Made by a program: the position numbers and the translations under genes
In this document: piece after piece, positions 27,212 to 34,912 of the stretch
Layout of the letters: the number at the start of each line of letters is the position of its first letter
Position numbering within the stretch: position 1 is the first letter of the stretch
Assembly (NCBI GenBank): GCA_964621615.1
Contig: CAZUMW010000004.1
Span: 1-64,000, forward strand
Source of the DNA: CAZUMW01 sp964621615
GTDB taxonomy: Bacteria; Desulfobacterota; WTBG01; CAIYCZ01; CAIRTM01
Direction: 5' to 3'
Length of the DNA: 64,000 nt
Notes under the pieces: generated by a model
What the model saw: only the letters and a program-made list of their open reading frames with translations
Databases searched by the model: none
Told to the model about the DNA's origin: nothing

Positions 27212-27991
27212 ATGATAATACTCGTTACCAATGACGACGGCTTTTATTCCGAAGGTATTACTGCGATGGCCGATGGCCTTGAGCGCTTTGCCGAGGTGTG
27301 GGTAATCGCCCCTGAAAAGGAACAAAATGCCGTCGGACGGTCCCTGACGCTGCACCGTCCTCTTAAAGTGACACAAATCGAAAAAAACCGCTTCATAATA
27401 AACGGCACACCGTCAGACTGCGTTAATCTGGGGGTCAATGACATACTGCCCCGCAGGCCGTCGCTTGTCATTTCCGGCATCAATAAAGGCGGCAACCTCG
27501 GCGATGATATACTGTATTCGGGAACAGTTGCAGCTGCTTTTGAGGCGGCAATACTCGGGATACCTGCTTTTGCCGTGTCTCTTGTCTGCAGGCAGCATTT
27601 TAATTTCTCTCCCGCAGCGTCGTTCACTTCACAATTTGCCGAGGCCTTTCTGAAAAACGGCTCCCGGCCGAACGCTCTTCTTAATATAAACGTTCCCGAC
27701 ACCGGCGGCAACGTCATATCCGAATACAGAATCACCAAGCAGGGAAAAAGTATCTATGCTGATGAATCGCATGCGGTAACTGATCCCCGGGGCAAAAAAT
27801 ATTACTGGATCGGCGGAGAAGAGGTTTATTATAAAGACATACCCGGCTCCGATTATGAGGCTATAACAAAACACATGATATCTATTACTCCGCTTCAGAC
27901 AGACCTTACTGATTATTCGCTTCTTGAACGCATGAAAAAGGACATCTGTGAAAAGCCCCTGAACAATAATACCGGTACAGACGATTCATAA
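27212..27991 (+). CDS. surE: 5'/3'-nucleotidase SurE
   Basis: Metal-dependent nucleotidase acting on nucleoside monophosphates, linked to stationary-phase survival. The start at ATG 27212 gives MIILVTNDDGFYS, the normal SurE N-terminus with the paired metal-binding Asp; an upstream GTG at 27125 would add an unlikely 29-residue tail. Other motifs are NGTPSDCVNLG and SGINKGGNLGDDILYSGTVA. About 259 residues, typical. The LysM/LytM gene follows 15 nt later, recalling the surE-nlpD linkage of proteobacteria. Confidence 0.96.
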   Translation: MIILVTNDDGFYSEGITAMADGLERFAEVWVIAPEKEQNAVGRSLTLHRPLKVTQIEKNRFIINGTPSDCVNLGVNDILPRRPSLVISGINKGGNLGDDILYSGTVAAAFEAAILGIPAFAVSLVCRQHFNFSPAASFTSQFAEAFLKNGSRPNALLNINVPDTGGNVISEYRITKQGKSIYADESHAVTDPRGKKYYWIGGEEVYYKDIPGSDYEAITKHMISITPLQTDLTDYSLLERMKKDICEKPLNNNTGTDDS

Positions 27992-28006
27992 GGATACCGT
28001 GCTCCG

Positions 28007-28768
28007 GTGCTTACATATATTTTTTTTTCAGCCGTTTCACGCAATGTGGTACCTCCCGTTTGCTCACCACACCCGCTTCATATTTTTTTAATTCTTTTAT
28101 GGTTGCTTAACTGCTCATGCTCAGGCTTATCACTGGCCCGGCTTCCGGACGGGCGTGCAGACGGCGTTTATCATACTATCAAAAAAAACCAGACGCTGTG
28201 GCGCATCTGCCAAACCTACAACGTCGACCTGCAGGAAGTTGCCGAGATTAACAATATCCGTGACACATCAGATATCAAAGCCGGCGACAAAATTTTCATC
28301 CCCGGTGCGCACAAAGTCATGTATGTGCCGCCTGCTTCCACAAACAAGTCATCAGCCCCGTCCCCACAGGCTTCCCGCCCGACAATTACCAGCAACAAGG
28401 GGCTGTTTCAGTGGCCGCTGCGCGGAAAAATTATAAAGACATTCGGCGTGCATGACGGCAGGAAGCACGACGGAATCGACATTAAAGGGTCGCTTGGCGA
28501 AAACATCACCGCCGCACGCTCAGGCAAAGTCGTTTTTTCAGCATATCTTAAAGGCTACGGCAACACGATAATCATGGAGCATTCCCAGAAATATGCCACC
28601 GTCTATGCCAACAACCGGGAAAACATTGCCCGGAAAGGCAGCTGGGTAAAAAAAGGAGCGGTGGTTGCAACCGTCGGCACATCCAACGGAACGGCATCCA
28701 TACCGTATCTTCATTTTCAAATCAGACGGTACAACAAGCCGAGGAACCCGCTGTTTTATCTCCCGTGA
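28007..28768 (+). CDS. nlpD: NlpD-like lipoprotein with LysM and degenerate LytM (M23) domain
   Basis: Envelope protein of about 253 residues: a hydrophobic signal with cysteines (LLWLLNCSCSG), a LysM domain (about 50-105, NQTLWRICQTYNVDLQEVAE), a Ser/Pro linker, and a LytM domain (about 130-250). The HDGIDIKG metal motif is kept, but the usual YAH is YAN and HxH is PYLHF, so catalytic histidines are missing. E. coli NlpD is likewise degenerate and activates amidases rather than cutting peptidoglycan itself; I infer the same role. GTG 28007 is the upstream start with AAGGA near; a GTG near 28046 would fit the signal peptide better. Confidence 0.85.
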   Translation: MLTYIFFSAVSRNVVPPVCSPHPLHIFLILLWLLNCSCSGLSLARLPDGRADGVYHTIKKNQTLWRICQTYNVDLQEVAEINNIRDTSDIKAGDKIFIPGAHKVMYVPPASTNKSSAPSPQASRPTITSNKGLFQWPLRGKIIKTFGVHDGRKHDGIDIKGSLGENITAARSGKVVFSAYLKGYGNTIIMEHSQKYATVYANNRENIARKGSWVKKGAVVATVGTSNGTASIPYLHFQIRRYNKPRNPLFYLP

Positions 28769-28803
28769 CTATTTATTGGCCAAGCCTGACCAATAAATAG
28801 TCA
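28766..28803. terminator. Perfect 14-bp inverted repeat over the nlpD stop codon
   Basis: TGACTATTTATTGG and its exact complement CCAATAAATAGTCA are separated by 10 nt. The left arm begins with the TGA stop codon of the LytM gene. The stem is AT-rich and lacks a T-run, so it is not a standard intrinsic terminator; it may protect the mRNA 3' end or be a protein-binding site. Confidence 0.5.
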
Positions 28804-29064
28804 TATAACGGCATAACGGGGATCGAAACGTACTAGCAGTTTGTAATAGCATCGGTCAGTCCGTCCATGCAATGAGGTTTCATCTGGCTGAGGCTGCGCA
28901 AAGACCCGCCCGAAGCATCGTTTGCTCAATGCTTTATGTATTTTTGGCACGTTTGACTTGACGACACTATTGATTATTTTGGCTGGCTAGCCCGGTACGA
29001 CCCCGTTTTTGTTATTGAACATACGCAGGACCGCTATGTCATCGCACAACGATTGTAAAAAGCT

Positions 29065-30126
29065 ATGATACGTCCGATTATTGCACTCATAGGCCTGCCC
29101 CCATTAATTATTCTTGCGGGTCTGGTATACAGCACTGCGTTTATACGCAGCAGCCACTACGGCGCGTATTTCGTATTCTGCATTGTGTACGGATTTTTGT
29201 GTTATCTCCTGTTTTTGTTAAGCAGATGCATACGCTCCTCTGCGCTGCTGTGGGTGCCGGTGCTGATTGCTGCCTGGATAGGCCCTGTTATCCTTGGCCA
29301 TTATTATGGATACACGCATACCAAATATATTGTGTGGCGCATGGTTAAAAACGATACCGACGGAACTTTTGACCGGTCATGGAAAAACATGAACCGCGAT
29401 CGCCTGTTTGACCGGTATGTCGAATCCGTTACCGGAAACAGTATCGGCGGGTTTCCCGCTTATTTAAGTTTAATGGCATATGAAGGGTGGAGCGGGTTGG
29501 AGCGTGCCGGAGGTGCAGGGGCTATTCATATTGAGCGAAAGGGGATCTGGGTCTGGATAGCATGGTTTATGCATTTTGTTTTTTTATTAATCACAACTGC
29601 ATGTGCAATGGGAGCAACCATTCGTGACGAAGACCTCGGGGGGGCTGATCCTCAGACAGAAAAGAAACGCAAAACCGTACCGACCACACCCGCTCCCTCC
29701 AAAAAGCAGCAACCTCGAAAATATTCTGAATCTTCCGGTGAAACAATCAGATCCATTGTAATGCCTGAAAACAAAAGCGATCACAACGGGTGGTGGCTGA
29801 TACGTGTCTCATTCAAGGGAAGCACGGCAGTCTTTCGCGCTTATTACCCGGAATCAAAACCCACGGGCAGGTCATTTTTCATGGATATCCATCATGCTCT
29901 CTACCGCCTGAAAAGTAAGGGGGCGCTTGCCGCCCTTGCAGTACTCGGCAGCGTCGAAGGCGGGCTAACAGCACAGGAAGCGCTTGACAAACTCATGGAA
30001 GACGACAAAAAAATTCATTATCTGCTCGGCTCATATTATTACCTTTTTGAAAATGATGATAAATTTTTTCCTGTATTTTTTGGAAAAGATACTGGTAAGA
30101 GCACTAAAACAAAACTTCTATCGTAA
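29065..30126 (+). CDS. Unrecognised membrane protein with cytoplasmic C-terminal domain
   Basis: I do not recognise this 353-residue protein. It has three N-terminal hydrophobic helices (about 5-26, 32-54, 62-82), a soluble loop, a fourth helix (about 160-183), a polar Pro/Lys linker (about 190-235), and a compact C-terminal domain (about 240-350) beginning NGWWLIRVSFKGSTAVFRAY. Its composition looks coding and it stands alone between two gene-free stretches. ATG 29065 lacks a good ribosome-binding site. No function is assigned. Confidence 0.7.
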   Translation: MIRPIIALIGLPPLIILAGLVYSTAFIRSSHYGAYFVFCIVYGFLCYLLFLLSRCIRSSALLWVPVLIAAWIGPVILGHYYGYTHTKYIVWRMVKNDTDGTFDRSWKNMNRDRLFDRYVESVTGNSIGGFPAYLSLMAYEGWSGLERAGGAGAIHIERKGIWVWIAWFMHFVFLLITTACAMGATIRDEDLGGADPQTEKKRKTVPTTPAPSKKQQPRKYSESSGETIRSIVMPENKSDHNGWWLIRVSFKGSTAVFRAYYPESKPTGRSFFMDIHHALYRLKSKGALAALAVLGSVEGGLTAQEALDKLMEDDKKIHYLLGSYYYLFENDDKFFPVFFGKDTGKSTKTKLLS

Positions 30127-30737
30127 TATGCTGATTCAGATCTACCATTGCACGCTGGAATACTTTTTGGTACATTGACACACAATGAATAGGATTCTCT
30201 TAAAATGTGATCTGCGTTCCTCATTGATGCTGCCCATCGGTCTTATATTCGTGCGTTGCCGAAGTTGCTTATATCAATACCTTGTCTTGTGCTGCCTGTC
30301 TCTTTTTGTCATAAAACCTGCCGTTTGCCCTATCATTCATCATGACGGCATTCCCCGAAACGGTTTTCCTCTGACGCAAAGCACAGTGCACAAATGGGCA
30401 AAAGCATTAAAGCAGGGCCGAACACACCATACGGCTTACACAGCGGATATCACTGCCCTGTCCTCTTTTATTATCGGTTGTCCAGCGGCTTTTCTTATCA
30501 GTTCTCTGCATGGACAAAAACACGCATTGAAGCTGTATTGTCTTATGTCCTGCCGTCATGCAAGAGCACCTCCACACAAAGCTCCACCTTCACTGAATTG
30601 TAATAACGTATAAAAACAAGAAGCGTTGCCCGTACAATCTGAAAGCTAACCGCATGCTCTGCATGAGATATTTTTCCCGGCCGTCAACATCTTACAGAAG
30701 AAAAATACAATAACACCTGTACCAAGGAGGAAATCTC
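30127..30737. other. Gene-free interval, possibly with a decayed reading frame
   Basis: No supported gene in 611 nt. Open frames exist at 30185-30613 and, in another frame, 30394-30603 (69 codons), but neither has a ribosome-binding site, a recognisable domain or convincing composition. The only clear signal is the strong AAGGAGGAAATCTC site immediately before the next gene. Confidence 0.5.
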
Positions 30738-32354
30738 ATGAATAGATGGAAACGTTTATGCCGTTCTGCTGTTCTGCTTGCAGCAGTATTGTTAATGTTC
30801 GCCTGTTCGCGCACCCAGGATCGATCAAATTTTCACAATTACCTTAACCAGGATACAGTTATTAAAGGAAAGGCAGGGGTGCTGATTACAGCACTTGGGC
30901 AGCCGGAAGAGTATGACTTTACTTTTTTCAACAACTACCTGACCCATATTTTTGAAGCGGCTTTCCCGATGCTGCTGAAATTAATTGTTTTGCGCGACAG
31001 CGGAACCGTCCTTCTCGATCCGTCAAACGTTACAGCGCGCGAAGAATTTACGCCTGCAACGCTGATGGACTGCTTTGGTAAAACCGTTAATGACCGGGGC
31101 ACCCCGTATACCCAATTGGATATACACTGGGTTGAACCTCGAACAGACGATAAACCCGGTTATTTTCTGCTCAAAGAAAAAAACGGTTATATCGATATTG
31201 TTGAGAAGACAGCGATAAAGATAGCCGCATCCTATTACGGACGTATGCCCGGCAACAAAATTCCCTTTATCCCGCAGCACAAGGAACTGTTCAGCACTAT
31301 TAAAAAGATGCTTACAGATGAGTTTCCGGGAACACCCTTTCGTACAGCATGGTCGATGTATCCGGATACGGTCAAACAGGCAATAGACGAACTGCTGAAA
31401 GAAAATGTCGACACTATTGTTATCTGCGATCTTTTTCCCGTTTATTCAAACCTGGAGCAATTCAACGCTCTCTTTGTTAAGATACGGCATATGGTCGCCG
31501 GCAGAGCAAACATCGTGTACACCCCTTCTGTCGGTGCGTATGGTTCCTATCGGCGGACTTTTGCCGCCATGGCACGGGATGAGATCAAAAAACACCCGAA
31601 TCAATCTAAAAAACTGCTGATACTCACCCGACACGGCTTTCCGGAAATGAAGGGCGAGCCCTACCATGACCTTGCGCCGGCTTATTATGAAAATCTACGC
31701 AGGGAAGTCGAGCACACGGTTAAGGGAACGAACACAAGTATTGTTTTTGCCGATACTGAATTTGCAGGAAATGATGATGATCCTGACAACAAGCGGCTGT
31801 CTTCAGCTGAAGCCCTGGAGCAGGGAATTGAAAAGCAATATGATGTCATTATTTTCGTGCTGGTTGACTTTTTGAGCGAAAATACCGATACGATCTTCTG
31901 CGCCAGGGAGGAAACGCTTAAACCTATTCACTTCAAACATAAAGATCATGTTCCCTACACCGACTACTCGCAGCCGTTTCGCACCGAGCTCAATCATGCA
32001 TCAACTGAAATAATTATCGCCGGTGCGCCGGTAGGTGATACCTATCGTCCACTAATTGCGCGCGGCATTTTTGATGCGGTGGCAACTGCGCTGCGGGAAG
32101 AATCATGGCCGGATCTTCAGTCCGGCACCCGTGACAATCAAAACGATGATCCCGACCGCATGTCGGGGAAGGCGAGGGTTTTACTCCCCGAGAGAGACAA
32201 TACGTTTAAACAAACAGAGTTCTTACCGCGCACGGTAGTAAATATCATCGCCGTGAGAAATCTGCTCGATACGGTTTTCCGACAGCATCATGCCGAGGAG
32301 TTTGACAACGGGGGCATCATGCACGCCCAGCGAAGCGCTGATCTGCTTAAGTGA
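30738..32354 (+). CDS. Ferrochelatase-like (HemH-fold) lipoprotein
   Basis: A 538-residue envelope protein with a lipoprotein-type signal (LLAAVLLMFACSRT, Cys about 23) and a chelatase domain (about 45-465) that lines up with HemH: GVLITALGQPEEYDF; VDTIVICDLFPVYSNLEQF; LLILTRHGFPEMKGEPYHD, with the metal-site His; and VIIFVLVDFLSENTDTIF, where HemH has its second metal residue, Glu, and this protein seems to have Asp. It should sit at the periplasmic face. Metal and tetrapyrrole are unknown; a periplasmic CbiK is known in Desulfovibrio, but this looks HemH-like. ATG 30738 has a strong AAGGAGG. The last 44 codons run into the opposing radical SAM gene. Confidence 0.65.
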   Translation: MNRWKRLCRSAVLLAAVLLMFACSRTQDRSNFHNYLNQDTVIKGKAGVLITALGQPEEYDFTFFNNYLTHIFEAAFPMLLKLIVLRDSGTVLLDPSNVTAREEFTPATLMDCFGKTVNDRGTPYTQLDIHWVEPRTDDKPGYFLLKEKNGYIDIVEKTAIKIAASYYGRMPGNKIPFIPQHKELFSTIKKMLTDEFPGTPFRTAWSMYPDTVKQAIDELLKENVDTIVICDLFPVYSNLEQFNALFVKIRHMVAGRANIVYTPSVGAYGSYRRTFAAMARDEIKKHPNQSKKLLILTRHGFPEMKGEPYHDLAPAYYENLRREVEHTVKGTNTSIVFADTEFAGNDDDPDNKRLSSAEALEQGIEKQYDVIIFVLVDFLSENTDTIFCAREETLKPIHFKHKDHVPYTDYSQPFRTELNHASTEIIIAGAPVGDTYRPLIARGIFDAVATALREESWPDLQSGTRDNQNDDPDRMSGKARVLLPERDNTFKQTEFLPRTVVNIIAVRNLLDTVFRQHHAEEFDNGGIMHAQRSADLLK

Positions 32355-33143
32355 GCATGGCCTGCGCACGATCATCTCATAAATCCGCTGCGCAAGATTC
32401 TCCTGACTGCCGTCCAGGCTTGACTTATCAAACTCGGCAATCAGCTCAGCACGATCACCGAAGGTTTTCAGCGCATAGTCAAGCACAGACGCATCTGCCG
32501 GGAGCACCTGCGCTTGCTGGGGCGGGCGGGTGACCGTATTCAGATGGATGCGGTCAAAACGCATATTCCGTACAGCTGCGTGTATATTCTGTATTTCATC
32601 CGGCGTGTCGTTATAGCCCTTAACGATCATTACTTCAAGCCAGATATCACCGCTAAATGCATGGGTGAAAAGCGTCATGCCCTCGATCATTGTATGCAGG
32701 GATATATCTTCATGCGGAGCGTTAATCTTTTGAAAAATACCCTCGGAAGCTGCATCAACAGACGGCACAACAAGATCTGCAGCCATCAGGGCGCTGCGCA
32801 CCTGCGGGTCTGAGAGAAGCGTGCCGTTTGTCAACACGGCCACAGGCGCGTTATATTTATCTTTCACCTCACGGATAAGGCTGTGCAGGCCGGTATTCAG
32901 CGTCGGCTCACCTGATCCGGAAAATGTTATATAATCAAGCCTGGGGTTTGCCGCAAGCACAGCCGCTATGTCAGCCAGGACACGGTTTCTTTCAATCCAC
33001 TCTTTTCGTTCACATGTTTTGCAGTTCGTCCTGCCCACCTGACAGTACACGCAATCGAGCGTACAGGTTTTCATGGGAACAAGATCGACACCAAGAGAAT
33101 AGCCGAGCCGCCGTGACGGTACCGGTCCGAACACCTGACTCAT
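32223..33143 (-). CDS. Radical SAM protein, COG0731-like, in the com operon
   Basis: A 306-residue radical SAM enzyme. It begins FGPVPSRRLGYSLGVDL and has a cluster motif of spacing CX3CX2C within KTCTLDCVYCQVG, followed by an extra CKTC pair. The N-terminal pattern and fold order resemble COG0731 (wyosine-type) proteins of unknown substrate. The last 50 residues look like a winged helix (CSLKQISASLGVHDAPVVKL). Its ATG overlaps the comE TGA in an ATGA, so it is translated with the sulfonate genes. Its 3' end overlaps the opposing chelatase-like gene by 132 bp. The role is unknown. Confidence 0.8.
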   Translation of the reverse strand: MSQVFGPVPSRRLGYSLGVDLVPMKTCTLDCVYCQVGRTNCKTCERKEWIERNRVLADIAAVLAANPRLDYITFSGSGEPTLNTGLHSLIREVKDKYNAPVAVLTNGTLLSDPQVRSALMAADLVVPSVDAASEGIFQKINAPHEDISLHTMIEGMTLFTHAFSGDIWLEVMIVKGYNDTPDEIQNIHAAVRNMRFDRIHLNTVTRPPQQAQVLPADASVLDYALKTFGDRAELIAEFDKSSLDGSQENLAQRIYEMIVRRPCSLKQISASLGVHDAPVVKLLGMMLSENRIEQISHGDDIYYRAR

Positions 33144-33709
33144 AAGCGCACGTCCTTTAATCCTTTTTTCAACAGGCAGTTCATGAATCGCGTTTTTATA
33201 AAATCAGCATCGTGCGGAATCACACCCGAACGCTCATTCCCCGGCTCAGCCTCGGCGACAATAACCGAACAAAGGCCGCAACATGCCTCAAGTGCCGATG
33301 ATAACGCTCCGATACTTCTGACTTTTTTTACATGTTCACAACCTGCAGCAGCTGCCATGCCGGCCAGATCGGTTTTTGCCGCTGTGTATGTCGGCTGATT
33401 TCCTGTGCTGCCGTATGCGTGGTTGTCGACAATGATTATGCACAGATTGTCAGGCGCCTGGTTTGCAATGGTAACCAGACTGCCGAAATTCATCAACAAT
33501 GATCCGTCACCGTCTATGACATATACCTGCTCTGTGCTGCTGATCGCTATGCCCAATCCGATCGAGCTTGCCATACCCATTGAGCCGAGCATATAAAAAT
33601 ACTCTTCCCGGTCCTGAATGCTGTAAAGCTCCCGGGACGGAAATCCGATATTAGAAATTATGACACCGCTGCGACGGGTAACCTCCCGTATAATATCAAG
33701 CCGCTTCAT
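33140..33709 (-). CDS. comE: Sulfopyruvate decarboxylase, beta (ThDP-binding) subunit
   Basis: Catalytic partner of ComD that decarboxylates sulfopyruvate to sulfoacetaldehyde using thiamine diphosphate. About 189 residues from ATG 33709, which has GGAG seven nt upstream. The ThDP/Mg motif is clear: VIDGDGSLLMNFGSLVTIAN and VDNHAYGSTGNQ. Separate alpha and beta subunits of this size are the arrangement of methanogen ComDE, unlike fused acetolactate-synthase-type enzymes. Related phosphonopyruvate decarboxylases are an alternative, but the adjacent comA and comB favour sulfopyruvate. It overlaps comD by 14 nt. Confidence 0.85.
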   Translation of the reverse strand: MKRLDIIREVTRRSGVIISNIGFPSRELYSIQDREEYFYMLGSMGMASSIGLGIAISSTEQVYVIDGDGSLLMNFGSLVTIANQAPDNLCIIIVDNHAYGSTGNQPTYTAAKTDLAGMAAAAGCEHVKKVRSIGALSSALEACCGLCSVIVAEAEPGNERSGVIPHDADFIKTRFMNCLLKKGLKDVRL

Positions 33710-34190
33710 GCCACAGCTCCCGCGGCAAAAGAGCAGCTCTGATCCGGCTTGGTTCATAGGCTCCCTTTATAAACTGTTCCAGATCATTGATCATCTCAGG
33801 CCGGCTAACGACCATTGTTTCGATCGACAGCGCATCAAGAAGCGGAATCACGGCATGCCCCATGGGAACCTGGGCAGCAATTGGCTCCCCTGGACCGCCC
33901 CTATGGCTCATAAGCATAAAAAGCGGGAGCCGGTAGTAATGTGTCAGTGACATAATCGCATTTATTGAATTTCCCAGCCCTGAGTTCTGCATAAGTATCA
34001 TGGGGTGCTTTCCTGCCAGGGCTGCCCCTGCTGCTATGCCGATGCCCTCCTCTTCCCTGCATACCGGCACATGCACAAACGGGCGCGCATCGATTTCCTG
34101 CAGTATGCCAGCAAGCATATTGCACGGTACGCTTAAAACGGTATCGACTCCGGCATTATAAATACTGTCAACAAGTTTTCGGTCTATCAT
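33696..34190 (-). CDS. comD: Sulfopyruvate decarboxylase, alpha (PYR) subunit
   Basis: The pyrimidine-binding half of the two-subunit ThDP decarboxylase. The 164-residue protein carries the cofactor-activating Glu in VPVCREEEGIGIAAGAALAG and the segment MQNSGLGNSINAIMSLT, both typical of ComD and of the N-terminal part of phosphonopyruvate decarboxylases. ATG 34190 has no strong ribosome-binding site. The gene is 59 nt downstream of comB and its end overlaps comE, so the two subunits are probably made in step. Confidence 0.87.
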   Translation of the reverse strand: MIDRKLVDSIYNAGVDTVLSVPCNMLAGILQEIDARPFVHVPVCREEEGIGIAAGAALAGKHPMILMQNSGLGNSINAIMSLTHYYRLPLFMLMSHRGGPGEPIAAQVPMGHAVIPLLDALSIETMVVSRPEMINDLEQFIKGAYEPSRIRAALLPRELWHEAA

Positions 34191-34249
34191 GGAGTTGTAG
34201 CCTGATTATATGTGCCGGGATAATTCCTGCAGCCGCAGCGGCAACCGCA

Positions 34250-34912
34250 TCACCATTTTTTACAATCCGTTATCCTGATACCGTCATAATAGGGAATACA
34301 GCTGTACAAATCAACATGGGATATGAATTCGACATCGCCGCCATATCCGATCTCAGTAAGATGGCGTGCAGCCCGGGACTCCCTGGTGAATTGTGCAGAA
34401 ACGCCCGGAGAAATTTCAATACCCGCAATAAGAGACGACAGGCACAGGGCAACGCCAAGATCTTCTGAAACACCGCGTGATCCTCCGACTGCACATATGC
34501 ACAGATTTTTATGATGCAAAAATGATGCTGTGGCCGAAATATTCAGGCTTGAGCAGATATATGCCTGCTTAATTTTCAGGAGAAACTCAGTAAGGTTGGT
34601 TGTCCGGAGCACCAGGGTGGTAAATGGGGCGTTGGTATATCGCTTAATAATCTCAACAGGAGAGTTGCCGAGGTCATAGCCCCTTCGTTTTATACCGTTT
34701 TTCTCGCCTGCAGTAACCACAGTATCACTTTTAAGCTCAAAGGCACGATCATCTGAAGCAACAGGTATTATCGTCTCGACCCCGACCGCAAGCGCCGCTA
34801 TAATTGTTGCCGATGCCCGCAGGTTATCAATGGCGACCACTGTCTCTGATACGGACAGCGGCGGGTCAATCCCGGTGCCTGCTATAATTCTACAGCTTGC
34901 CGCACGTGTCAC
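34250..34912 (-). CDS. comB: 2-phosphosulfolactate phosphatase
   Basis: Removes phosphate from (R)-2-phospho-3-sulfolactate, the ComA product, to give sulfolactate. The family core is seen in VVAIDNLRASATIIAALA, which contains the metal-binding Asp region, GNSPVEI, and CICAVGGSRG. The start is unsure: the frame is open up to ATG 34981 inside comA, but the family usually has only about 20 residues before VVAID, so GTG 34912 is used; ATG 34951 is another option. With this start the overlap with comA is 23 nt. Length is then about 220 residues, normal for ComB. Confidence 0.85.
   Translation of the reverse strand: MTRAASCRIIAGTGIDPPLSVSETVVAIDNLRASATIIAALAVGVETIIPVASDDRAFELKSDTVVTAGEKNGIKRRGYDLGNSPVEIIKRYTNAPFTTLVLRTTNLTEFLLKIKQAYICSSLNISATASFLHHKNLCICAVGGSRGVSEDLGVALCLSSLIAGIEISPGVSAQFTRESRAARHLTEIGYGGDVEFISHVDLYSCIPYYDGIRITDCKKW

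Noticed and set aside
28954..29058. Short open segment before the gene at 29065, reading FGWLARYDPVFVIEH and ending at TAA
   Set aside because: It looks protein-like but is only about 35 codons after an in-frame stop, with no start signal; too short to call a pseudogene.
30185..30613. 142-codon plus-strand frame, and a shorter one in another frame at 30394-30603
   Set aside because: Odd composition rich in Cys, Ser and His, no ribosome-binding site and no known domain. A frameshifted remnant cannot be excluded.
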